From Fusobacterium sp. (GTDB lineage Bacteria; Fusobacteriota; Fusobacteriia; Fusobacteriales; Fusobacteriaceae), in the NCBI GenBank assembly GCA_019410665.1, contig DXSD01000059.1:1-12308 (forward strand): 12,308 bases of DNA, written 5' to 3'. Each line of letters opens with the position of its first letter. Within the stretch, counting starts at the first letter, position 1. Shown in pieces: positions 7,144 through 12,308 of the stretch. A program made the translations under genes and the position numbers. The notes under the pieces are model-generated. The model was not told where the DNA came from, did no database searches, and saw nothing but the letters and a program-made list of their open reading frames with translations.

Positions 7144-8106
7144 CTACTTCAATATAGTTTCTATTACTCTCATAAAATTTTCATAGGCTATTTTTCTTAT
7201 ATCACTTTCACTATATCCTCTTCTTCTTAGTTCTTCTATTACAGAAAAAGCTTTTGAAGCGTTCTCTAATCCATCTGGATTTATTTCCTCTTCTTTTTTA
7301 TCAGGATACAGATATTCACAGAAATCGAAACCTAATGCTACATGTTTTATACCAACTAGAGATATTATATGCTCTATATGATCTACATATCTTTCTAAAT
7401 TCTGTTTTTCAGGATCTAAATCTACAAAGCCTCTATAGGCATTAACTCCAACTAATCCTCCTCTATCTCCAATTGCTTTTATTTGCTCATCAGTAAGATT
7501 TCTTCTATGTAAGCATAAAGCTTTACAATTAGAATGTGAAGCAATTATAGGTTTTGTAGTATTATTATAAATATTCCAGAATGTTTTTTCATTAGCATGA
7601 GAAACATCTATAATCATACCTAAATTTTCCATCTTTTTTATAGCCTCAATTCCTTTAGGGGTAAGCCCTCTATTTTCATCTCCAACTACTCCAGTGGCTA
7701 AGGCATTTTCCTCATTCCAAGTTAATGAAGCATGTCTAAATCCCAATTCGTAGAGTGTATCTATCCAATCAAGATTCTCTCCAATAGCTCTAAGCCCCTC
7801 TACTCCCATTAGAACATCTAATTTTTCCTCAACTATTCCACGATTAAAATCCCCTTTCTCTTTAATTATATTAAAAATTTCAGGATTACTCTTTATCTCA
7901 TGAATAGTTGAATTTATAAGATGAAACATCTCTTTTTCATCATCATAACCTTCCTTATGCTCTAAGTAAGCTATAAATATCCCACCTATTATCTTTCCAG
8001 CTTTCATTCTTTCTAAATGATATTTTTTTACAATCCCCTCTTCTCCGTTTCTTCTCTTTTCAGCAACATCATACCAAATATCTGCATGTCCATCGAAAAT
8101 CTTCAT
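7144..8106 (-). CDS. Membrane dipeptidase-type peptidase (M19 family)
   Basis: A 320-residue zinc hydrolase of the renal-dipeptidase family, which cleaves dipeptides, including some with a D-residue. The metal ligands expected for the binuclear site are all present: H7 and D9 in DGHADIW, E103 in MGVEGLRAIG, H170 in IDVSHA and H191 in IASHSN. They are joined by the substrate-binding arginine in LHRRNLTDEQ (201-202) and D261 in ALGFDF. The C-terminal ENFMRV is the usual family ending. No signal peptide is visible, so unlike the mammalian enzyme it is probably cytoplasmic. The ATG at 8106 has a strong GGGGGAG site just upstream. It is the last gene of a minus-strand unit, 40 bases after the 94-residue acidic protein, and ends at the shared bidirectional terminator. 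The physiological substrate cannot be told; peptide nutrition or turnover is the default guess. Confidence 0.93.
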   Translation of the reverse strand: MKIFDGHADIWYDVAEKRRNGEEGIVKKYHLERMKAGKIIGGIFIAYLEHKEGYDDEKEMFHLINSTIHEIKSNPEIFNIIKEKGDFNRGIVEEKLDVLMGVEGLRAIGENLDWIDTLYELGFRHASLTWNEENALATGVVGDENRGLTPKGIEAIKKMENLGMIIDVSHANEKTFWNIYNNTTKPIIASHSNCKALCLHRRNLTDEQIKAIGDRGGLVGVNAYRGFVDLDPEKQNLERYVDHIEHIISLVGIKHVALGFDFCEYLYPDKKEEEINPDGLENASKAFSVIEELRRRGYSESDIRKIAYENFMRVIETILK

Positions 8107-8146
8107 ATTATCTCCCCCTCAGGTATAAAATTAATTATCTTAACTT

Positions 8147-8431
8147 TTAAAAAAATATTATCTCTGCCTCAGCTTCATACCAAGGTCCCTCTTCGTCTTC
8201 TCCTTCAGTAACGAAAAATTCTACTTGAACATCTTCTAGTGTCATTCCTACTGAATGAAGTTCATCATCTTGGAAAAACTCAATCTTCTTAAATTTTGTA
8301 TTTTCAACTCTTTGAGCAATATCCTCTCTAGTTTCCATTAACTCAATTAGATCTTCCTCTAAAGTATATCCTCTCTTTTCAAACTCTTTTGCTATTGTTC
8401 CTATTTTTTTTAACAATTTTTCAGATAACAT
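8147..8431 (-). CDS. Hypothetical acidic small protein (94 aa)
   Basis: I do not recognise this family. It is a strongly acidic cytoplasmic protein: 26 Asp/Glu against 11 Lys/Arg, with the excess concentrated in the C-terminal half. The first 45 residues look like two charged helices with regular leucines and isoleucines. The rest alternates as beta strands, including VQVEFFVTEG, an acidic turn with GPWYEAEAE, and IIFF at the very end. No signal peptide, membrane segment, metal-binding cysteines or catalytic motif is visible. The ATG at 8431 is well supported by AGGAGGG (8442-8436), four bases away. The gene begins 12 bases after the stop of a small basic ORF and ends 40 bases before the dipeptidase start, so the three are probably co-transcribed and translationally linked. 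A role in protein-protein contact is possible but unsupported. Confidence 0.8.
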   Translation of the reverse strand: MLSEKLLKKIGTIAKEFEKRGYTLEEDLIELMETREDIAQRVENTKFKKIEFFQDDELHSVGMTLEDVQVEFFVTEGEDEEGPWYEAEAEIIFF

Positions 8432-8443
8432 CTGACCCTCCTA

Positions 8444-8590
8444 CTATCTCCATTTAAATAAATTTTTTATCTTATTAATTTTTTTTACAACAGAAAGAAT
8501 AAATTTTATTTTTCGCATCTCAAAAGGAATTTTATCTAAAGCTCTTTCCATCTGTTTTTCTATATCTTTTTCTGATATCTTTTTTTCCAA
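8444..8590 (-). CDS. Small basic protein, TTG start (48 aa), unrecognised
   Basis: A short ORF starting at TTG (8590-8588), eight bases after a good AAGGAG (8604-8599), and ending in TAG at 8446-8444. The product is very basic: 15 Lys/Arg against 7 Asp/Glu. The first 20 residues are a charged helix (SEKDIEKQMERALDK), followed by PFEMRK. The C-terminal half alternates hydrophobic and lysine residues (IKFILSVVKKINKIKNLF), giving an amphipathic helix that could bind membrane, nucleic acid or an acidic partner. Codon choice looks like that of neighbouring genes. Its stop lies beside the AGGAGG of the acidic 94-residue gene, 12 bases before that ATG, so translation is probably coupled. Without the TTG start it would be missed by ATG-only gene calling. 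No homologue comes to mind; function unknown. Confidence 0.7.
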   Translation of the reverse strand: MEKKISEKDIEKQMERALDKIPFEMRKIKFILSVVKKINKIKNLFKWR

Positions 8591-8598
8591 AATCTTCT

Positions 8599-8604
8599 CT
8601 CCTT
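8599..8604 (-). promoter_or_regulatory. Ribosome binding site deciding the TTG start of the 48-aa ORF
   Basis: On the minus strand AAGGAG (8604-8599) stands eight bases before TTG at 8590. The next in-frame ATG is codon 14 and has no comparable site upstream, so the TTG is the supported start. Confidence 0.7.
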
Positions 8605-8627
8605 GAAATTAGATTATAATATCTACT

Positions 8628-8656
8628 ATTATATACCATATTTTTTAAGTTGAAAA
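8628..8656 (-). promoter_or_regulatory. Probable sigma-70 promoter of the small ORF-dipeptidase unit
   Basis: On the minus strand TTTTCA (8656-8651) and a perfect TATAAT (8633-8628) are separated by 17 bases. Transcription would start near 8621, about 30 bases before the TTG of the 48-residue ORF. A second TATAAT (8618-8613) lies nearer the gene but would leave almost no leader. Confidence 0.6.
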
Positions 8657-8675
8657 CACTATTTTAGAATTTCTC

Positions 8676-8704
8676 TTTAAAACATTTTTATAATGTGATA
8701 TAAT
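8676..8704 (+). promoter_or_regulatory. Extended -10 promoter of the zinc-ribbon/LysE/mnmA/EFR1 unit
   Basis: TTTAAA (8676-8681), a 17-base spacer, then TGATATAAT (8696-8704), a perfect extended -10 motif. Transcription should begin near 8711, giving a leader of about 50 bases. The promoter is back to back with the minus-strand promoter at 8628-8656; the two -35 boxes are 19 bases apart. Another TATAAT at 8689-8694 could be an alternative -10. Confidence 0.75.
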
Positions 8705-8710
8705 CAAATA

Positions 8711-8748
8711 TAGAATTAGTTCTACATAAATATATTACATAAGTAATA
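8711..8748 (+). repeat. Two small inverted repeats in the leader of the zinc-ribbon gene
   Basis: TAGAA-TTAG-TTCTA (8711-8724) sits at the expected transcription start. TATTAC-ATAA-GTAATA (8733-8748), a perfect six-base stem with a four-base loop, ends directly at the AAGGGAG ribosome site. They could be an operator and a leader hairpin, or simply chance in AT-rich DNA. Confidence 0.35.
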
Positions 8749-8759
8749 AGGGAGTTAAG

Positions 8760-9116
8760 ATGTTTTTCATTGGTGTTTTTGGTATAGGTAACAAAAATAA
8801 AAATCTTGGTGATGTCTCTTTTAAATGCACAGGTTGTATTGAAGAGAATTTTTCGTTAATAGAATTAAGTAGAAGCTTTGATATTTTTTTTATTCCTGTA
8901 TTTAAATATTCAAAAGAGTATATAATTGTGTGTAAAAAATGTAAAAGTGTCTACAAGTTAAAATTAGAAAGTATTGAAAAAGTCTTAAATACTAGAAGAG
9001 TAGTGTATGAAGACGTTGAAAAAATTATATTAGAAACAAATACTTGTCCTCATTGTGGTACAAATATAGCTGGAGAGTTTTCCTACTGTCCAAAGTGTGG
9101 AAATCCTTTAAAATAA
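8760..9116 (+). CDS. Double zinc-ribbon protein (zinc_ribbon_15-like)
   Basis: A 118-residue protein with two cysteine quartets. The first (C23, C26, C58, C61) wraps around a hydrophobic stretch with FFIPVFKYSKEYIIVC, typical of the small zinc-ribbon family that begins FFIxGFG and carries FFIPVxxY. The second is a compact C-terminal ribbon CPHCG...CPKCG (C96, C99, C110, C113). It probably binds two zinc ions structurally; no enzymatic motif is seen. The segment about 41-57 is hydrophobic but too interrupted to be called a membrane span with confidence. The ATG has AAGGGAG five bases upstream. It is the first gene after the extended -10 promoter, and the LysE-family gene follows after 22 bases. 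The biological role of this family is not established as far as I know. Confidence 0.8.
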   Translation: MFFIGVFGIGNKNKNLGDVSFKCTGCIEENFSLIELSRSFDIFFIPVFKYSKEYIIVCKKCKSVYKLKLESIEKVLNTRRVVYEDVEKIILETNTCPHCGTNIAGEFSYCPKCGNPLK

Positions 9117-9125
9117 TCATATTGT

Positions 9126-9130
9126 GGAGG
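9126..9130 (+). promoter_or_regulatory. Ribosome binding site deciding the TTG start of the LysE-family gene
   Basis: GGAGG lies eight bases before TTG at 9139. A GTG at 9124 opens the same frame but overlaps the GGAGG itself and has no site of its own, so the true start is the TTG. Confidence 0.8.
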
Positions 9131-9138
9131 TAATTATT

Positions 9139-9762
9139 TTGTTATTAACAACTTTAAAAGGAGTTATCACTGGTTTAATCCTCTCTCTTCCCTTTGGACC
9201 TATTGGGATATATTGTATGGAAAAAACTATGATAGAGAATCAAAAAAAAGGTTATATTTCAGCTTTGGGAATGGTTACAGTTGATGTTATCTATGGAATG
9301 ACAGCTTTACTTTTCATTACTCATGTAGAAGATATAATTATAAGATATGAATATCTTTTTCAATTATTTGTATCAATTTTTCTGATTTTTATAGGATGGA
9401 AAAAACTGGAGAAAAAGGTAAGGATAAAAAAAATAGAGTGTACACCAGCTGGTATGATTAAAGATTATTTTACCACTTTTTTTTTAGCACTTGCTAACAT
9501 ATCTAGTATATTTACTATTTTAGTAATTTTTACTACTTTGAAAGTTTATTCAGAAGAAGCTAGTATTGTTGCTCCATTTATAGCTTTAGGAATCTTCTCT
9601 GGTGGGGCTACTGAATGGTTTATAACTACATACATTATATCACATTTTACAAAGGTATTAAATGAAGATAGATTGATTAAAATTTCACAAATATCTGGGG
9701 GAATTATTTTAATATGTGGGGTTCTTACCCTTGCATTATGTATGTATAAAATTTTTCAATAA
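9139..9762 (+). CDS. LysE-family amino-acid exporter-like membrane protein
   Basis: A 207-residue integral membrane protein of the LysE/RhtB exporter superfamily, whose known members export amino acids such as lysine or homoserine. Near the N-terminus LSLPFGPIGIYCMEKT (15-30) is the conserved loop of the family. Hydrophobic spans are seen at about 6-25, 41-61, 71-87, 112-133, 142-167 and 185-204, fitting six helices. The family's usual NP after the fourth span is here NISS (120-123), a mild departure. It starts with TTG behind GGAGG. It lies 22 bases after the zinc-ribbon gene and 16 bases before mnmA, within one probable operon. The substrate cannot be told; nothing in the neighbours points to an amino acid. 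Confidence 0.85.
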   Translation: MLLTTLKGVITGLILSLPFGPIGIYCMEKTMIENQKKGYISALGMVTVDVIYGMTALLFITHVEDIIIRYEYLFQLFVSIFLIFIGWKKLEKKVRIKKIECTPAGMIKDYFTTFFLALANISSIFTILVIFTTLKVYSEEASIVAPFIALGIFSGGATEWFITTYIISHFTKVLNEDRLIKISQISGGIILICGVLTLALCMYKIFQ

Positions 9763-9778
9763 AGGGTGATTTTAATAG

Positions 9779-10858
9779 ATGATTAATATAAATAATGAGT
9801 TTAATAAGTATCTAACTTATAATGAAAACAATAAAAATATAAAGATAGCTGTGGCTATGAGTGGTGGAGTAGATAGCTCTACTGTTGCCTATATTTTAAA
9901 GAAGCAAGGATATGATCTAATTGGGATTACTATGAAAACTTGTTCTCCTGAGGATTCTGATGCAAAAAAAGTCTGTGATGATTTAGGAATACCTCACTAT
10001 GTCCTTGATGCTACTAAGGAATTTAAAAATGTTGTCATGGATTACTTTATAGATGAATATTTAAAAGGAAAAACTCCTAATCCTTGTATGGTTTGCAATA
10101 AACATATTAAATTTGGTATGTTAATGGATTATGCTCGTTCTTTAGGAGCTGATTTTATGGCAACTGGTCACTACACTCAACTTAAAGATGGAGTATTAGC
10201 TATGGGAGATGATCCAAATAAAGATCAAGTATATTTCCTATCTCAAATGAAAAAAGAGAATCTAAACTATATTATGTTTCCAATAGGTGATTTAAAAAAA
10301 CCAAAGGTAAGAGAGTTAGCTGAGCTTTTAGGTGTTAGAGTTTATGCTAAAAAAGATTCTCAAGAGATATGTTTTGTTGAAGATGGAAAATTAAAAGAGT
10401 TTCTACTTGAAAAAACAAGAGGTAAAGCTGGGAAAAAAGGTAAGATTGTTACAATTGATGGAAAAGTATTAGGAGAACATAATGGTCTTGCTTTCTATAC
10501 TATTGGGCAAAGAAAAGGTTTAGGAATAGCAGCTGAAAAACCTCTTTATGTTATTCAACTAGATAGTAAAAATAACAATGTTATAGTAGGAGATAATGAA
10601 CTTCTTTTTAAAGAGGAGCTAGTTGCTGAAAATATAAATCTTATCTCTTTAGATAAATTTGAGGAATTAAATGGAGTTATCTGTTGGGCTAAAACTCGTT
10701 CGAGAGATAAACTTCATAAATGTCTTTTAGAAACTTTAGAAAATGGAAATGTAAAAGTAAAATTTATAGAGAACAAAGTTAGAGCTGTAACTCCTGGACA
10801 AGGGGTTGTCTTTTATGATGAAGATAAAAAAGTTTTAGGAAGTGGCTTTATTATATAA
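9779..10858 (+). CDS. mnmA: tRNA-specific 2-thiouridylase MnmA
   Basis: A 359-residue cytoplasmic enzyme that adds sulfur to U34 (2-thiouridine) in tRNAs for Lys, Glu and Gln, using ATP to activate the base. The PP-loop is AMSGGVDSS (26-34). The first catalytic cysteine is C106 in NPCMVCNKHIKFG, and the second is C198 in SQEICFVEDG. ATGHY (128-132) and the DQVYFLS segment (149-155) are also characteristic, and the C-terminal part carries the beta-barrel region with GQRKGLG and PGQGVVFYD. An extra C103 makes a CxxC with C106. About 20 residues precede the usual start; no later Met is possible before the PP-loop, and AGGGTGAT (9763-9770) supports the ATG at 9779. Sulfur must come from a desulfurase encoded elsewhere. 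It lies 16 bases after the LysE gene and 19 bases before the EFR1 gene. Confidence 0.96.
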   Translation: MININNEFNKYLTYNENNKNIKIAVAMSGGVDSSTVAYILKKQGYDLIGITMKTCSPEDSDAKKVCDDLGIPHYVLDATKEFKNVVMDYFIDEYLKGKTPNPCMVCNKHIKFGMLMDYARSLGADFMATGHYTQLKDGVLAMGDDPNKDQVYFLSQMKKENLNYIMFPIGDLKKPKVRELAELLGVRVYAKKDSQEICFVEDGKLKEFLLEKTRGKAGKKGKIVTIDGKVLGEHNGLAFYTIGQRKGLGIAAEKPLYVIQLDSKNNNVIVGDNELLFKEELVAENINLISLDKFEELNGVICWAKTRSRDKLHKCLLETLENGNVKVKFIENKVRAVTPGQGVVFYDEDKKVLGSGFII

Positions 10859-10864
10859 AAATTT

Positions 10865-10873
10865 AAGAGGTGG
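10865..10873 (+). promoter_or_regulatory. Ribosome binding site deciding the start of the EFR1 gene
   Basis: AAGAGGTGG lies four bases before ATG at 10878. The frame stays open back to a GTG at 10842 inside mnmA, but that codon has no site upstream and its extra residues do not fit the flavodoxin start. Confidence 0.75.
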
Positions 10874-10877
10874 ACTT

Positions 10878-11648
10878 ATGACAATAAAAAAAGTAAAATA
10901 TTTCTATTTTAGCCCCACTAATACAACTAAAAAAGTAGTTGAGAAGATAGCTTTAGGAACAGGGCTTGAGTTAGAAGAGATCAATCTAACTTTTATAGAT
11001 AAAAATCTCGACTCTTATGTAGTTGATAATGATTCTTTAGCTATAATTGGAGTTCCTGTATATGCTGGTAGAGTTCCTCAAATTATATTAAAAACTCTAC
11101 ACTCTATTAAGGGAAATAGTTATGCTATTCCTGTAGTAGTTTATGGAAATAGAGCTTATGAAGATGCCTTAGTAGAACTAGAAGATATTCTAAAAGAAAA
11201 TGGATTTAAAATTCTAGGGGGTGGAGCTTTTATTGGTGAACACTCTTATAGTAGAAAAGTAGCAACTAATAGACCTGATAATGAGGATTTAGAGTTAGCT
11301 TTTGATTTTGGTAAAAAAATAGTGGAAAAATTAAATAGTGATGATTTTTCAACTCCTATTTTCCCAGGAAATAGACCATATAAACCTGAGATGCCTACAA
11401 GAATTTTTGCCCCAACTATTGATAATAATTGTGTATATTGTAGAAAGTGTTGGGTTGTTTGTCCTGTAGGAGCTATTGATTCTAGAAAACCTGAGATAGT
11501 TCAGGTAGAAAAATGTATTCATTGTTATGCTTGTGTTAAAATCTGTACTTTCAATGGTAGAGTTGTAGAGAATAGCCCTATTCAACCTATAATTGAGATG
11601 TTAGAGAGTAAATTTACTAACAGAAAAGAGCCTGAAATTTACTTATAA
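10878..11648 (+). CDS. EFR1-type flavodoxin/ferredoxin fusion
   Basis: A 256-residue probable electron carrier. The N-terminal flavodoxin-like domain (about 1-165) opens with KYFYFSPTNTTKK (7-19), the loop that holds the FMN phosphate. It continues with IIGVPVYAGRVPQ (56-68) and VVVYGNRAYEDAL (86-98), both usual flavin-contact regions. The C-terminal ferredoxin domain has two 4Fe-4S motifs: C185, C188, C191 with C195-Pro, and C213, C216, C219 with C223. All eight ligands are present, although the proline usually following the last one is replaced by Thr. This domain order is known as the EFR1 family; the electron donor and acceptor are unknown. It follows mnmA by 19 bases and ends the operon. 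No convincing terminator follows; a nine-base all-AT inverted repeat (11643-11651 with 11672-11680) overlaps the stop but lacks a T tract. Confidence 0.9.
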   Translation: MTIKKVKYFYFSPTNTTKKVVEKIALGTGLELEEINLTFIDKNLDSYVVDNDSLAIIGVPVYAGRVPQIILKTLHSIKGNSYAIPVVVYGNRAYEDALVELEDILKENGFKILGGGAFIGEHSYSRKVATNRPDNEDLELAFDFGKKIVEKLNSDDFSTPIFPGNRPYKPEMPTRIFAPTIDNNCVYCRKCWVVCPVGAIDSRKPEIVQVEKCIHCYACVKICTFNGRVVENSPIQPIIEMLESKFTNRKEPEIYL

Positions 11649-11759
11649 TTTCAAAACTTTTAAATTTAATAAAATTATAAAACAACTAAATATTCAAAAA
11701 TAAGTTCAATTCTAACATAAAAGTTGTTATCTACAATAACCATATATTTTTTATTTAAG

Positions 11760-11768
11760 TGGTAGAAT
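11760..11768 (+). promoter_or_regulatory. Candidate extended -10 element for the acetyltransferase gene
   Basis: TGGTAGAAT matches the extended -10 pattern TGnTAtaAT with one change. No good -35 is found 16-18 bases upstream. It lies 29 bases before the start codon. Confidence 0.35.
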
Positions 11769-11797
11769 ATCTATATAAAATAATCAGGGAGGAGTTT

Positions 11798-12308
11798 ATG
11801 TATAGTTATAAAAATTTAAAAAGTATATCTGATAGAGAACTTACTGATTGTTTTAACAAAGCTTTTTCTGATTATCCTTTACCATTTCATCTAACTGAAA
11901 AAGAGTTAAAAACTCGTCTTAAAGCTAGTTGTGTAGATAAAGAATTATCTTATGGAGCTTTTTTCAATAATGAATTAATTGGATTCATTTTCAACTCTTG
12001 TAATATTTATAATAATAAAAAGGTTATTTTTGATGTAGCCACAGGGATAGTTCCTGAGCATAGAGGTAAAAAAATATTTACCCAACTTTTTTCTTTTGAA
12101 GAAAAAGAATTATTAAAATATAATATTCAAGACTATTATTTAGAAACTTTACAACAAAATCATACAGCAATCTCCGCTTATAAAAATCAAGGATTTATTA
12201 TTACAAGAGAATTTGAAGTTTTGAAATTTTCTTCTTCTACCAATTTTAAAAAAAATAATTCAAAGATAGAGTATATGAAGTTAGAAGATTTTGATTTTAC
12301 TATTACTA
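11798..12308 (+). CDS. GNAT-family acetyltransferase, N-terminal part (runs off the right edge)
   Basis: An open frame from ATG (behind AGGGAGGAG, 11786-11794) to the window end, 170 codons without a stop. The first about 145 residues are one GNAT domain. The acetyl-CoA pyrophosphate loop is VPEHRGKKIFTQLF (85-98), a less glycine-rich variant of the usual Q/RxxGxG/A. NHTAISAYKNQGF (121-133) is the typical late motif where the acetyl-CoA arm and the last strand meet. After a lysine/asparagine linker (about 146-157), IEYMKLEDFDF begins what looks like the first strand and helix of a second GNAT domain, so the full protein may be a tandem GNAT. The substrate cannot be predicted. It appears to be a separate transcription unit, about 150 bases after the EFR1 gene, on the same strand. 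Confidence 0.8.
   Translation, partial: MYSYKNLKSISDRELTDCFNKAFSDYPLPFHLTEKELKTRLKASCVDKELSYGAFFNNELIGFIFNSCNIYNNKKVIFDVATGIVPEHRGKKIFTQLFSFEEKELLKYNIQDYYLETLQQNHTAISAYKNQGFIITREFEVLKFSSSTNFKKNNSKIEYMKLEDFDFTIT

Noticed and set aside
8017..8211. Plus-strand open frame across the dipeptidase start
   Set aside because: It overlaps two well-supported minus-strand genes and their ribosome sites and has no ribosome site of its own.
10842..10877. GTG at 10842 as start of the EFR1 gene, overlapping mnmA
   Set aside because: No ribosome site precedes it; AAGAGGTGG lies just before the ATG at 10878, which gives a normal flavodoxin N-terminus.
11643..11680. Nine-base inverted repeat TTATAATTT/AAATTATAA overlapping the EFR1 gene stop as a terminator
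   Set aside because: The stem is entirely A-T, the loop is 20 bases and no T tract follows, so it would be a poor terminator and is expected by chance in this composition.
1..12308. CRISPR arrays, tRNA/rRNA genes, insertion sequences or phage genes
   Set aside because: No regularly spaced repeats, cloverleaf-like segments, terminal inverted repeats with target duplications or transposase/integrase motifs were found on reading both strands by eye.

Overview
The window is strongly AT-rich, with AGA-dominated arginine codons, strong GGAGG-type ribosome binding sites and short intergenic gaps. The protein styles (a DeoR-led fruR-fruK-fruA operon, an EFR1-type flavodoxin/ferredoxin fusion, a LysE-type exporter with a GPIG motif) suggest a member of the Fusobacteria, most likely Fusobacterium or a close relative. 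A low-GC Firmicute is the main alternative. This is inference from style, not a database match. I see no transposase, phage gene, CRISPR array, tRNA or rRNA; this looks like core chromosome.

Layout. (1) 68-779: a free-standing PTS EIIA of the glucose family (crr, minus strand) diverges from clpB (plus strand). clpB has a textbook sigma-70 promoter (TTGACA, 17 bp, TATAAT) followed by a perfect CIRCE operator, so it is almost certainly repressed by HrcA. A hairpin terminator follows clpB. (2) 3443-7094: a fructose operon with its own promoter and candidate operator repeats. It encodes a DeoR-family regulator (fruR), 1-phosphofructokinase (fruK, 4-bp overlap with fruR) and a three-domain EIIABC fructose permease (fruA). 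FruA imports fructose as fructose-1-phosphate and FruK converts that to fructose-1,6-bisphosphate. A bidirectional terminator closes the operon. (3) 7144-8656, minus strand: a three-gene unit made of a TTG-started 48-residue basic protein, a 94-residue acidic protein of unknown function, and an M19 (renal-type) dipeptidase. (4) 8676-11648, plus strand: a tightly packed run of four genes from an extended -10 promoter: a double zinc-ribbon protein, a LysE-family exporter (TTG start), the tRNA 2-thiouridylase mnmA, and an EFR1-type flavodoxin/8-cysteine ferredoxin. (5) 11798 to the right edge: a truncated GNAT acetyltransferase that appears to be the first part of a tandem-GNAT protein.

No clearly novel system stands out. 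The observations most worth checking are the unannotated small basic ORF translationally linked to a strongly acidic partner, the three-cysteine MnmA next to a predicted iron-sulfur electron carrier, the CIRCE control of clpB, and the phased direct repeats in front of the fructose operon.
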